Positions 1-8,398 of a stretch of 20,664 nt of DNA are shown in pieces. The first letter of the stretch is position 1, and the number at the start of each line of letters is the position of its first letter. The position numbers and the translations under genes were made by a program. Source of the DNA: JAEUMW01 sp039807745 (lineage in GTDB: Bacteria; Pseudomonadota; Gammaproteobacteria; Burkholderiales; JAEUMW01); contig JBDHRV010000057.1 of assembly GCA_039807745.1 (NCBI GenBank), forward strand, positions 1-20,664, written 5' to 3'. Below the pieces are notes generated by a model. It saw nothing but the letters and a program-made list of their open reading frames with translations. It was not told the origin of the DNA and made no database searches.

Positions 1-1
1 G

Positions 2-457
2 GCCGAGGATGGCAAGTTTGCCGATCACGAAGGTTTCGACTGGGAGGCGATCGAGAAGGCGTACGAGAAGAACCTAAAGAAGGGACGCATCGTCGCCGGC
101 GGCTCGACCATTTCGCAGCAGCTCGCGAAGAACCTGTTCCTGTCCGGTGAACGCAGCCCGCTGCGCAAGGGTCAGGAAGCGATCATCACGCTCATGCTGG
201 AGCGCGTGATGACCAAGCGGCGCATCCTGGAGATCTACCTCAACGTGATCGAATGGGGCAACGGCGTCTTCGGTGCGCAGGCAGCCGCCCAGCATTACTT
301 CCGCACCGGTGCCGCGCATCTCGGGCCGGGCGAGGCGGCGTGGCTCGCTGCCATCGTGCCCAATCCGCGGTTCTACGACGGCCGCCGCAACACGCCCTGG
401 ATCCAGCGCAAGACACAGATCATCCGGGCCCGGATGGGCGCCGCCGAAGTGCCGTGA
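2..457 (+). CDS. mtgA: Monofunctional peptidoglycan glycosyltransferase MtgA, 3' part
   Basis: This is the C-terminal ~151 residues of a GT51 glycosyltransferase, open through the left edge of the window. The enzyme polymerises lipid II into glycan strands at the periplasmic face of the inner membrane. Conserved GT51 motifs are visible in order: AEDGKFADHEG (the Glu of ED is the catalytic base), GGSTISQQLAKN, RKGQEA and KRRILEIYLN, then the C-terminal PNP region (VPNPRFYDGR). There is no transpeptidase domain: the protein stops about 45 residues after the last motif, as expected for the monofunctional MtgA rather than a class A PBP. The N-terminal membrane anchor lies outside the window. Family assignment is firm; only the 5' end is missing. 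Confidence 0.95.
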   Translation, partial: AEDGKFADHEGFDWEAIEKAYEKNLKKGRIVAGGSTISQQLAKNLFLSGERSPLRKGQEAIITLMLERVMTKRRILEIYLNVIEWGNGVFGAQAAAQHYFRTGAAHLGPGEAAWLAAIVPNPRFYDGRRNTPWIQRKTQIIRARMGAAEVP

Positions 458-508
458 ATGCGGCGCCGCGCGCGGGTAAAACGTCGCGCGACTGCGGGAG
501 AGATTCCC

Positions 509-514
509 TAGAAT
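509..514 (+). promoter_or_regulatory. Candidate -10 box (TAGAAT) upstream of mgtE
   Basis: TAGAAT matches 5 of 6 bases of the sigma-70 -10 consensus and lies in the 93-base gap between mtgA and mgtE. No convincing -35 is present at 16-18 bases; that position instead overlaps a 10-base perfect palindrome GTCGCGCGAC at 483-492. Inferred from the hexamer and position only. Confidence 0.3.
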
Positions 515-553
515 GACGGCTTTTCGCAACGGTCGAGACGCTGAGCCGAAGTG

Positions 554-1990
554 ATGGCCGAGGTAAGGGAACGCGCGGGCAACGTACAGGAGCAGCTGCA
601 GCAGGTCGTCACGCTGTTGAGCAGGCAGCGGGTCGTGGAGGACATCGTCCATCGCCAGGCCATGCCTCGCCACGAGCTGGTCGAGACGCTCGTGCACAAG
701 CAGCACATGGTCGAGCTCGAACGCAAGCTCAACCAGATGCATCCGGCCGATGTCGCGTACATCCTCGAAGCACTGCCGCTCGCCCAGCGTCTGCAGGTGT
801 GGGATCTGGTGCGCGCCGAGCGCGACGGCGAGATCCTGCTCGAGGTGTCGGAGCCAGTGCGCGAGACGCTCATCGCGCACATGGACCGCGACGAGCTCGT
901 CGCGGCGGCCGAGCAGCTCGAAAGCGACGAGATCGCGGACATCGCGCCGGACCTCCCGCGCGAGGTCATCGCCGATGTCTTCAACCTGCTTCCGGTGGAG
1001 GAGCGCGAGCAGCTGCGCGCCGCGCTTTCCTATCCCGAGGATACGGTCGGCGCGCTGATGGAGTTCGGCATGCTAACGATCCGCGAGGACGTGACGCTCG
1101 AGGTCGTGCTGCGGTATCTGCGCCGCGTCGGCGAGCTGCCGAGTCACACCGACACGCTCTTCGTGGTCGACCGCCAGAACGTGCTGCGCGGCATCCTCAT
1201 GCTGAACCAGTTGCTGCTGAACGAGCCCGAAGCACAGGTGAGCGCGCTGGTGCAGCGGGACATCGTGACGTTTCACCCCGACGACGGCGCGCATCAGGCG
1301 GCCGAGGCCTTCGAGCGCTACAACCTGATCTCGGCGCCGGTGGTCGATCCCGTCGGCAAGCTGATCGGGCGTCTGACGGTGGAGGCGGTGATGGACTACA
1401 TCCGCGACACCACCGACACCGAGCTGCTGAAAAAGGGGGGTCTGCGCGAAGAGGAGGACATCTTCGCACCGGTCTGGAACAGCCTGCGCAACCGCTGGAC
1501 CTGGCTTGCCATCAACATGGTCACCGCGTTCGTCGCATCGCGTGTGATCGGGGCGTTCGAAGGCTCCATCGAGAAGATCGTCGCGCTGGCAGCGCTGATG
1601 CCGATCGTGGCGGGCATCGGCGGCAACTCGGGGAATCAGACCATCACGATGATCGTCCGCGCGCTGGCCCTGGGGCAGATCACCGGCGGCAACGCCCGCA
1701 AGCTGTTTGGCAAGGAGCTGCTGATCGCGCTCGTCAACGGACTCCTGTGGGGAACCATCCTCGGCGTGGTCGCGTTTCTGCTCTACAACAATTTCGCGCT
1801 CGGCATGGTGATGATGGCCGCGATGACCCTGAACCTGATGCTTGCCGCGCTCGCCGGTGTCACCATTCCTTTCGTCATGTACAAGCTCGGACGAGACCCC
1901 GCGGTCGGGTCGAGCGTGATGATTACGGCGCTCACGGACAGCGGTGGGTTCTTCATCTTCCTCGGGCTCGCGACACTTTTCCTGATCTGA
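554..1990 (+). CDS. mgtE: Magnesium transporter MgtE
   Basis: Predicted Mg2+ (possibly Co2+) channel of the inner membrane, 478 residues, a normal length for MgtE. Three parts are visible: an N-terminal helical MgtE_N domain (about residues 30-135); a CBS pair (about 150-270) that gates the pore by sensing cytosolic Mg2+; and a C-terminal membrane domain from about residue 320. The membrane domain has the family signature PIVAGIGGNSGNQT and a conserved Asp in TDSGGFFIFLGLA near the end, which corresponds to the pore Mg2+-binding region. The frame begins with GTG at 551 directly followed by ATG at 554; I prefer the ATG, and no strong ribosome site separates them. The stop is 8 bases before the next gene, so it heads a short operon. 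No magnesium riboswitch is seen upstream. Confidence 0.95.
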   Translation: MAEVRERAGNVQEQLQQVVTLLSRQRVVEDIVHRQAMPRHELVETLVHKQHMVELERKLNQMHPADVAYILEALPLAQRLQVWDLVRAERDGEILLEVSEPVRETLIAHMDRDELVAAAEQLESDEIADIAPDLPREVIADVFNLLPVEEREQLRAALSYPEDTVGALMEFGMLTIREDVTLEVVLRYLRRVGELPSHTDTLFVVDRQNVLRGILMLNQLLLNEPEAQVSALVQRDIVTFHPDDGAHQAAEAFERYNLISAPVVDPVGKLIGRLTVEAVMDYIRDTTDTELLKKGGLREEEDIFAPVWNSLRNRWTWLAINMVTAFVASRVIGAFEGSIEKIVALAALMPIVAGIGGNSGNQTITMIVRALALGQITGGNARKLFGKELLIALVNGLLWGTILGVVAFLLYNNFALGMVMMAAMTLNLMLAALAGVTIPFVMYKLGRDPAVGSSVMITALTDSGGFFIFLGLATLFLI

Positions 1991-1998
1991 AGGGTCAG

Positions 1999-2916
1999 AT
2001 GGCGGTTCGCGTCGATCTTGTTATGCGCCGATACCTCGTTGGCGGGTTCGTCCTCTTCGCCATTGCCCTGCTGATCGCCGGGTGCTCGCCGCTGGCGGCG
2101 CTCAACGCCAGTATTTCGGACGAGGGATTTACCGCCAGCCGCAATCACGCCTTCGGCACCCATCCGCGGCAGAAGCTGGACGTTTACGCGCCGAGGAATC
2201 TGCGTGAGCCGGTGCCGGTGGTGGTCTTCTTCTATGGCGGCGCGTGGCAGCGCGGACGGCGCGCCGACTACAAGTTCGTCGCCGAGGCGTTGACCTCGAA
2301 GGGTTTCGTCGTCGTGATTCCGGACTACCGGCTGTACCCGGAGGTACGGTTTCCATCGTTTCTCGACGACGCCGGCGCGGCCGTAAGCTGGACGCAGCAG
2401 GAGATCGCGCGCTTCGGTGGCGATCCACGCCGCATCTTCGTGATGGGACACTCCGCCGGCGCGTACAATGCCGCGATGATCGCGTTCGATGCCCATTACG
2501 TCGAGGCCGCGGGCGGCCGCCATGCCGATGTGCTCGGCTTCATCGGTCTGGCCGGACCCTACGACATCCGGCCCTCCACCAGCATTACCCTGGAGAACGT
2601 CTTCGGCGCCGCGCCAGATCTGCCGGCCGCCCAGCCGTCGAACTTCGTCGAGGCCGACTCGCCGCGCGCACTGGTGTTGTATGGCGAGCAGGACACGACC
2701 GTGCTGCCGGAGCACTCCAAGCGTCTCGCGCGGCGCATTCGCGCGGTCGGCGGACGTGTGTCGGAGGTCGGCTATCCCGAGCTCGGCCATGCCAGCCTCG
2801 TAGGGGTGCTGGCGAGACCCTACCAGGGCCGCGCCCCGGTCCTGGAGGAGGTGACCCGCTTCATCGCGGTCGGTGAGACGCGCTTCGCGGGGCGGCCCGA
2901 CCGGGCCTTGCGGTGA
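1999..2916 (+). CDS. Alpha/beta-hydrolase (esterase/lipase-like) predicted lipoprotein
   Basis: Secreted esterase-like hydrolase, 305 residues; natural substrate unknown. The N-terminus has a hydrophobic signal ending in LIAGC, so Cys29 is a likely lipidation site and the enzyme would be membrane-anchored in the periplasm or outer membrane. The hydrolase fold shows GHSAG with nucleophile Ser152, Asp232 in GEQD, and His264 in LGHAS as the probable triad. The oxyanion-hole motif reads FYGGAW, so Tyr79 replaces the usual His of HGG. It resembles the BD-FAE/kynurenine-formamidase-like branch, but that pathway is not implied. The ATG at 1999 is chosen because AAGGG (1990-1994) lies 4-5 bases upstream; a second ATG at 2023 lacks such a site. 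Its stop overlaps a GTG of the next frame. Family call firm, function open. Confidence 0.88.
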   Translation: MAVRVDLVMRRYLVGGFVLFAIALLIAGCSPLAALNASISDEGFTASRNHAFGTHPRQKLDVYAPRNLREPVPVVVFFYGGAWQRGRRADYKFVAEALTSKGFVVVIPDYRLYPEVRFPSFLDDAGAAVSWTQQEIARFGGDPRRIFVMGHSAGAYNAAMIAFDAHYVEAAGGRHADVLGFIGLAGPYDIRPSTSITLENVFGAAPDLPAAQPSNFVEADSPRALVLYGEQDTTVLPEHSKRLARRIRAVGGRVSEVGYPELGHASLVGVLARPYQGRAPVLEEVTRFIAVGETRFAGRPDRALR

Positions 2917-2924
2917 GTCGCCGT

Positions 2925-3938
2925 ATGCGCGTATTCCAGGTCGAGGCGGCGTGGTCGATGGACAACCTGCGTCTGGGTACGCGTCCCGACCCGATGCCCG
3001 CCCGGGGGCAAGTACGCCTTGCGATGCGGGCGTCGGCGCTCAACTACCGCGATCTGTTGGTGCCCGTGCGCGGATATGGATCGAGACAGCAGATACTCCC
3101 GCTCGTGCTGCTGGGCGACGGTGTCGGCGTTGTCGACGCGGTGGGCGATGGTGTGACGCGAGTTGCCGCCGGCGACCGGGTGTGCCCGATTGCCTATCAG
3201 AGCTGGTTGTGCGGCGATCCCACCGTGGAGCGGCTGTCGGCGAGCCTCGGCTGCGAGGTCGACGGCACCATGGCCGAGTACATGGTGCTTCCGGAAGCGT
3301 GCGTGGCGCGGGTGCCGGACCATCTCAGCGACGTCGAGGCGGCGAGCCTTCCCTGCGCGGCCGTGACGGCCTGGCGTGCGCTGGTGACGGAAGGGCGGGT
3401 GAAGGCTGGCGACAAGGTCCTCGTGCAGGGCACTGGCGGGGTGTCGCTCTTTGCTCTGCAGTTCGCGAAGGTGCTCGGCGCCCAGACCATCGTCACGTCC
3501 TCGAGCGATGAAAAACTCGAGCGCGCCCGCGCGATGGGCGCCGACGAGGTGATCAACTACCGCACCACCGCCGAGTGGGGACGGCGCGCGCGCGAGATCG
3601 CGGGGGGCGACGGCGTCGACCACGTGGTCGAGGTCGGCGGACAGCAGACCCTCTCCCAGTCGCTGCGCGCCGTTCGCGTCGGCGGGACGATCAGCATGAT
3701 CGGCGTGCTGTCGGGCGGCACGCTGGACGCGAGGCTCGGCCCGATCGTCACCCGCCACGTCCGGCTGCAGGGCATCACGGTCGGCAGTCGCGACGACTTC
3801 GAGGCGATGGCGCGCGCCATCGCGCTGCACGGTCTGCGTCCGGTGATCGACCGCGTGTTCCGATTCGAGGAACTGCGCGAGGCGCTCGACCACCTCGCTC
3901 GCGGGCAGCACTTCGGGAAGATCTGCATTCGCCACTGA
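2925..3938 (+). CDS. Zinc-independent MDR-family NAD(P)-dependent alcohol dehydrogenase/quinone oxidoreductase
   Basis: Medium-chain dehydrogenase/reductase, 337 residues. The N-terminal GroES-like domain includes ALNYRDLL, characteristic of the quinone-reductase-like branch. The Rossmann domain carries the nucleotide-binding motif GTGGVSLFALQFAK from about residue 169, followed by TSSSDEKLERARAMGADEVINY, typical for NAD(P)H binding. The catalytic- and structural-zinc cysteine clusters of classical alcohol dehydrogenases are absent, so it probably reduces quinones or enones, but the substrate cannot be told. The ATG at 2925 is preferred: GGTGA (2912-2916) lies 8 bases upstream and homologues begin near this Met. 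A GTG at 2913, overlapping the hydrolase stop, would add four residues. Third gene of the mgtE-hydrolase-MDR run. Confidence 0.9.
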   Translation: MRVFQVEAAWSMDNLRLGTRPDPMPARGQVRLAMRASALNYRDLLVPVRGYGSRQQILPLVLLGDGVGVVDAVGDGVTRVAAGDRVCPIAYQSWLCGDPTVERLSASLGCEVDGTMAEYMVLPEACVARVPDHLSDVEAASLPCAAVTAWRALVTEGRVKAGDKVLVQGTGGVSLFALQFAKVLGAQTIVTSSSDEKLERARAMGADEVINYRTTAEWGRRAREIAGGDGVDHVVEVGGQQTLSQSLRAVRVGGTISMIGVLSGGTLDARLGPIVTRHVRLQGITVGSRDDFEAMARAIALHGLRPVIDRVFRFEELREALDHLARGQHFGKICIRH

Positions 3939-3965
3939 TCGTGCGGGCGGTGCGAATCGCTCGGC

Positions 3966-3994
3966 GCGACCGACGGAAACATCCGGGCTAGAAT
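3966..3994 (+). promoter_or_regulatory. Candidate promoter for the FkbM-like methyltransferase
   Basis: TAGAAT at 3989-3994 is a good -10 hexamer; the best -35 at 17 bases (GCGACC, 3966-3971) is poor. Inverted 7-base arms GCGCGAC (3964-3970) and GTCGCGC (3995-4001) bracket the -10. The segment lies in the 101-base gap between two + strand genes that show no coupling. Inferred from sequence only. Confidence 0.3.
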
Positions 3995-4039
3995 GTCGCG
4001 CTGTCGCCGACGTTTGCCACCTTCCTACCCGCGCAGCCC

Positions 4040-4885
4040 ATGGCCAAGGTTTTCCGCAAGCTCTTTCCGAAGCATGTCACCGATCCCATCCTCCAGCAGT
4101 CTGCGCTGTCCCAGGAAATCGCGCGCGTCCGTGCCGAGATCCGGCGCGACATGCCCGACAACCTGCTCCTCGCGGGCTACAAGGTCTACTCGCAGACGGA
4201 CGAGGACGGCATCATCGCTGCCATCTTCGAGCGCATCGGCGGCGGCAAGACCTTCATCGAGATCGGCTCCGGCAACGGCACGGAGAACAATACCCATGCG
4301 CTGCTGCTCCGAGGCTGGCGCGGGGTCTGGGTAGACGGCAGGGGGGACCGGATCGCGTTCGTCCACTCGGAAGTCGGGCCATCGCCCGACCTCATCGCCG
4401 AGCAGGCGTTCGTGACGCGGGAAAACGTACCGAGCCTCGCCGCGCAGTGGCTCGAACGCCTCGGCACGCGGGACATCGACTTCTTCTCGCTGGATATCGA
4501 CGGCAACGATCTGCCGGTGCTGCAGGCGGCGCTGGGGGTGTTTCGACCACGGGTCATCTGCGTCGAGTACAACGCGAAGTTCCCGCCACCGCTGGAAGTT
4601 TCGGTCGAGTACGATCCCGGCCACGTGTGGAGCGGCGACGATTATCACGGTGCATCCCTGGCGGCGTTCGCGTCTGCCTTGGCGCCGCTGGGGTATACAC
4701 TCGTGACCTGCAACGTCTCCGGTGTGAACGCGTTCTTCGTGGCCGACGCGTTCGCCGCGCGGTTTACGCTGTACGAGCCGGCCCGGCTATTTCAGCCGTC
4801 CCGCTTTCACCTGTGCAGCCTGCAAAGCGGACACAGCCCGTCGCTCAGGTTTCTGCGCCACGCGCTGCGAAAGCGCCAGCGCTGA
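4040..4885 (+). CDS. FkbM-like SAM-dependent methyltransferase
   Basis: Class I methyltransferase-like protein, 281 residues, substrate unknown. The SAM-binding glycine loop is FIEIGSGNGT (residues 72-81). It is followed by LLLRGWRGVWVDG, where the acidic residue after the second strand normally contacts the SAM ribose. A later DIDFFSLDIDGND (145-157) is a hallmark of FkbM-type enzymes, which O-methylate sugars or polyketides. There is no signal peptide or membrane segment, so it is cytosolic. The start has no obvious Shine-Dalgarno; the next Met (residue 38) would still leave the fold intact. It stands alone, with no glycosyltransferases or polysaccharide genes nearby, and converges on the small gene at 4907-5254. 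Fold assignment is good; O-methylation is inference. Confidence 0.8.
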   Translation: MAKVFRKLFPKHVTDPILQQSALSQEIARVRAEIRRDMPDNLLLAGYKVYSQTDEDGIIAAIFERIGGGKTFIEIGSGNGTENNTHALLLRGWRGVWVDGRGDRIAFVHSEVGPSPDLIAEQAFVTRENVPSLAAQWLERLGTRDIDFFSLDIDGNDLPVLQAALGVFRPRVICVEYNAKFPPPLEVSVEYDPGHVWSGDDYHGASLAAFASALAPLGYTLVTCNVSGVNAFFVADAFAARFTLYEPARLFQPSRFHLCSLQSGHSPSLRFLRHALRKRQR

Positions 4886-4892
4886 GTTGCCG

Positions 4893-4913
4893 CCTGCTAG
4901 GCCCTGCTAGGCC
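4893..4913. repeat. 10-base direct duplication between convergent genes
   Basis: CCTGCTAGGC occurs twice in tandem (4893-4902 and 4903-4912). The second copy contains the TAG stop of the - strand gene (CTA at 4907-4909). It looks like a small slippage duplication in the 21-base convergent spacer. Confidence 0.7.
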
Positions 4914-5254
4914 TGGGCGACGTAGACGATGCCGGGTTCGACGAAAAGCTCTTTCGGACCGACCTGGAACAGTCGCGGTGCAGGGACTACGCGTTCGAAG
5001 TCGTAGCGCATGCCCTTGAAGGTGACGTAGCGGTAGATGTCGGAGCCCCGATAGCGCCCGATGATTTCGGCGACACTGTCGAGCGCGTCGCAGCGGCGCA
5101 CGATGACGCCGTGACGGAGGAGATTGGCCGGATCGTCGAGCAGCGCGAGGTGCTTGCGCAGCATCAGCAGGATCGGCAGATAGGCGACGGCGACGATCAG
5201 TGCCGCGGTAATCAGGAACCGAACACCTTCCCAGACGAATACGCCGAAATCCAT
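4907..5254 (-). CDS. Small inner-membrane protein of unknown function
   Basis: Not recognised. A 115-residue product with one strong hydrophobic helix near the N-terminus (about residues 9-30, within VRFLITAALIVAVAYLPILL). A basic and acidic soluble tail follows, ending in a beta-rich stretch (YVTFKGMRYDFERVVP, ELFVEPGIVYVAQA). The predicted topology is a single-pass anchor with a compact C-terminal domain. I start at ATG 5254 because GGTGAT lies 3 bases upstream and the helix begins soon after; an in-frame ATG at 5314 would add 20 residues whose third positions are less GC-rich. It lies 81 bases downstream of the RND pump on the same strand, so it may be co-transcribed, but nothing in it indicates a role in efflux. 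Confidence 0.6.
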   Translation of the reverse strand: MDFGVFVWEGVRFLITAALIVAVAYLPILLMLRKHLALLDDPANLLRHGVIVRRCDALDSVAEIIGRYRGSDIYRYVTFKGMRYDFERVVPAPRLFQVGPKELFVEPGIVYVAQA

Positions 5255-5335
5255 CGCATCACCCGCTCGAGAGAACTGGCCCGTACCTCTCGCTGTGAGC
5301 AAAATTTCGGCCATTCGTTCCGCGTCGAACGGCGA

Positions 5336-8300
5336 CTACGATACGGTTGCCGGGATCGCCCGCGCCTCCCGCCGGCACTCGACCAGCGAATAGACCGCCG
5401 GCACGACCACGAGCGTGAGCAACGTGGACGAGATCATGCCGCCGATCACCGCCACCGCCATCGGCCCGTTGGTCTCGGCGCCGGCGCCCAGACCGAGTGC
5501 TGCCGGCAGCAGGGCGAGGATGATGGTGAGCGAAGTCATCAGCACGGGCCGCATCCGGACCGGGCAGGCATCGCGCAGCGCAGCGTCCGCGCTCATGCCT
5601 TGCGCGCGGCGCTGGTTGGTGAGGTCGACCAGCAGGATCGAGTTCTTCGCCACCAGGCCGATCAGGAGCACCAGCCCGATCATCGAATAGATGTTGAGGG
5701 TGTGCCCCGTCGACCAGAGCGCCATGACACCGCCGGTGATTGCGAGCGGCTGGGCGAGCATTACGATGAAGGGCTGCAGGAACGAGTTGAACTGGCTCGC
5801 GAGCACCATGTACAGGAGCACGAGCGCGAGCCCGAAGGCGAAGGCCATGTATTTGACGGTCTTGCCGAGTTCCTCCGCCTGGCCGACGAATCGGATGGTG
5901 TAGCCGAGCGGTAACGATTCCGCCGCGGCCTGCTTTACTTTTTCCACCGCTTCGCCGAGGGGGATCGTCGGCGAGCTGCGGAAGGTGGCCGCATACTGCA
6001 GGTCGAAGCGGCCGATCACGGCCGGCCCCATGCCTTCCGCCATCGCCGTAACCGTGTCGAGGCGCACGAGATCGCCCTTCTTGTTCCGCAGATAGATCTT
6101 CGACAGATCGGCCGGAGTCAGAAACTCCCCGTCGCGGCCCTTCAACCGGATGTCGTAGCGCTGGCCATCGCCCGGCACGTCGTTGTACTTGGCCACGTCC
6201 AGCCCGCCGGTCAGGATGTTGAGGGCGAGCGCGACTTCCTGCGTCGTGAGTCCCGCATCCGCGATGCGCGTCCGGTCCGGTTGCAGGGTGATCTGCGGCA
6301 GATCGAGCTGCAGATCGAGGTCCATGCGGCCGAGCCCCGGTTCTCCCGCGAAGCGCTGCTGCAGTTCGTTCGCGAGCCGGCCGACTTCGTCCAGCACTTG
6401 TCCCGCCAGGACGAATTGCAGCGGCTCGCCGCGCTGCCCGCCGACGATCGGGTAGGGCGCCGCAAAGATCAGCGCGCCAGGAATCTCGGCGAATTCGCGG
6501 CGCAGCATGGCGATTGACGCCTGCTGACTCATGGTGCGCGCTTCCCGCGGCGCCATGCGCACGACCACGAAGCCCTGGTTGACCTGTCCGGCATTGCCGA
6601 AGCCGATCGCGGCGAACTCGGTGACGATCTCCGGATGCGCCTGCAGAATCGCCTCGGCCTGCTGCAGGCGGTCGTTCGTATAGTCGATGCTGGCCCCGAG
6701 CGGCGTGCGCATGTTGATGATGAAGCGCCCCTCGTCCTGGTCGGGTGTCAGCGCCTTGCCGAGTCGCTGGAAGAACCAGCCGGTCGACAGCACCACCAGT
6801 ATCGTGATCAGCACCACCAGCCAGCGGTGATCGAGCGCGTGGGCGAGCAGACGTCGATAGCCGTGATCGAGACCGGCGAAAACCCGCTCCAGCATGTAAT
6901 AGAGTGTGCCGTGCTGCCGCGCCACCTTGAGATAGCGCGAGCAGAGCATCGGCGTCAGCGTGAGCGACACCAGCAGGGACACGAGCACACCGAAGGTCAC
7001 GACCACCGCGAACGACTTGAAGAACTGACCCACGATGCCGCCCAGGAAGATCACCGGCGCGAAGATGCAGACCAGCGACAGCGTGGCGGCGATGACGGCG
7101 AACACCACTTCGTTCGAACCGTTGATCGCCGCGCTGACGGGGTCGGGATCGAGCTGCTCACGGTGGCGGAAGATGTTCTCGAGCACGACGATCGCGTCGT
7201 CCACCACCACGCCGATCAGCAGCAGCAGCGCCAGCATCGTGATCGAGTTGAACGTGTAGCCGGAGAAATACATCACGGCGATCGAACCCAGCAGCGACAC
7301 GGGAATCGCCGTCGCGATGATGAGGGTGGAGCGAACGCTGCGCAGGAACAGCCAGACCACCAGCGATGCCAGCAGCGTTCCCTCGACCAGATGCTGCTTC
7401 AGCGCGCCGATGATCTCGTGGATGAAGAGCGCATCGTTCGACACGATCGACAGCATCATGCCGGGCGGGAGCTGGGGGACGATCTCCGTCGCCAGCCGCG
7501 CCTTCACGTCGTCTATGATCTCGACGGTATTGGTGTTCGCCACCTTCACGATGCCGATGCCGATGGTAGGCTTGCGGTTGAAACGCGCGAGCTGGCGGTA
7601 GTCCGAGAGACCGTCCTCGATCTGCGCCACGTCACCGAGCCGTACCGGCGCACCGTCCCGGTACGCGACGATCATCTGCTCGAGCTCCTCGGGCCGGTGA
7701 AACTCGAGGTCGAGCTTGACCAGGCTCTCCGTGCGCTCGCCCACCACGAATCCGCCGGGCAGCTGGATGTGCTCGCGGCCGAATGCGTCGAGCAGGTCCT
7801 GCGTCGTGACGCCGAATGCGGTCATCTTTTCGGGCAGCAGGTTGACGCGGATGGTGCGGTCGCGCCGTCCGCCGAGCCGCACCTCGCCGACGCCGTCGAT
7901 GGTCTCCAGGCGCTTCTTCACCACGTTGACGGCGTACTGGTTCAGCTGCTGCTGGGTGCGGTCGCCCTGCAGCGCGAGCCACATGATGGGCAGCGCGTTG
8001 GTCTCGACCTTCGCGACCACCGGTGGGTCGGCTTCCTGCGGCAGGCGCCGCAGCACCTGGTTGACCTTCGCCTGGACCTCGTTGAACGCAATGTCGATGT
8101 CCTTGTCGAGGTCGAACGTGACGTTGATGCTCGACACGCCGGGCGAGGACGTCGACTGGATGTGCTCGATGCCCGGCACGCTGTTGACGGACGTCTCGAT
8201 GATGTTGGTGATGCTGGCATCGACGATGTCCGGGTTGGCACCCTTCTGAGTGGTGGTGATCGAGATGACCGGGAATTCGATGTACGGGTACCGGTCCATG

Positions 8301-8398
8301 CCGATGCGCGTGTAACTGATGATGCCGAACAGCACGAGCACGCCGCTTAGCATGAACGCCAGCACGTGGCGCCTGATCGAGAGCTCGGGCAGGTTCAC
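5336..8398 (-). CDS. RND-family (HAE1-type) multidrug efflux permease
   Basis: Inner-membrane proton-driven efflux pump, 1020 residues, the usual length for AcrB/MexB-like trimers. It would capture hydrophobic compounds from the periplasm or outer leaflet and pass them to an outer-membrane channel. The N-terminal segment leads into the first helix (MNLPELSIRRHVLAFMLSGV), followed by the porter region (VNQVLRRLP). The proton-relay pair is present in GVVVDDAIVVLEN (Asp400, Asp401), with the matching Lys918 in GLVAKNSILLVD. Translation starts at a GTG overlapping the adaptor stop by four bases (GTGA), so the two are coupled. No outer-membrane factor is in the window, so a TolC-like partner must be encoded elsewhere. 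Substrate range cannot be read from sequence. Confidence 0.95.
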   Translation of the reverse strand: MNLPELSIRRHVLAFMLSGVLVLFGIISYTRIGMDRYPYIEFPVISITTTQKGANPDIVDASITNIIETSVNSVPGIEHIQSTSSPGVSSINVTFDLDKDIDIAFNEVQAKVNQVLRRLPQEADPPVVAKVETNALPIMWLALQGDRTQQQLNQYAVNVVKKRLETIDGVGEVRLGGRRDRTIRVNLLPEKMTAFGVTTQDLLDAFGREHIQLPGGFVVGERTESLVKLDLEFHRPEELEQMIVAYRDGAPVRLGDVAQIEDGLSDYRQLARFNRKPTIGIGIVKVANTNTVEIIDDVKARLATEIVPQLPPGMMLSIVSNDALFIHEIIGALKQHLVEGTLLASLVVWLFLRSVRSTLIIATAIPVSLLGSIAVMYFSGYTFNSITMLALLLLIGVVVDDAIVVLENIFRHREQLDPDPVSAAINGSNEVVFAVIAATLSLVCIFAPVIFLGGIVGQFFKSFAVVVTFGVLVSLLVSLTLTPMLCSRYLKVARQHGTLYYMLERVFAGLDHGYRRLLAHALDHRWLVVLITILVVLSTGWFFQRLGKALTPDQDEGRFIINMRTPLGASIDYTNDRLQQAEAILQAHPEIVTEFAAIGFGNAGQVNQGFVVVRMAPREARTMSQQASIAMLRREFAEIPGALIFAAPYPIVGGQRGEPLQFVLAGQVLDEVGRLANELQQRFAGEPGLGRMDLDLQLDLPQITLQPDRTRIADAGLTTQEVALALNILTGGLDVAKYNDVPGDGQRYDIRLKGRDGEFLTPADLSKIYLRNKKGDLVRLDTVTAMAEGMGPAVIGRFDLQYAATFRSSPTIPLGEAVEKVKQAAAESLPLGYTIRFVGQAEELGKTVKYMAFAFGLALVLLYMVLASQFNSFLQPFIVMLAQPLAITGGVMALWSTGHTLNIYSMIGLVLLIGLVAKNSILLVDLTNQRRAQGMSADAALRDACPVRMRPVLMTSLTIILALLPAALGLGAGAETNGPMAVAVIGGMISSTLLTLVVVPAVYSLVECRREARAIPATVS

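Noticed and set aside
799..1998. Long in-frame + strand extension upstream of the hydrolase, through mgtE
   Set aside because: This part reads as Arg/Ala-rich shadow of MgtE; the real hydrolase begins at the ATG at 1999 with a ribosome site and signal peptide.
6635..8350. 571-codon open frame on the + strand, opposite the RND permease
   Set aside because: It is the antisense of a certain RND gene, has a His/Asp/Arg/Gln-biased composition typical of GC-rich shadow frames, and shows no domain.
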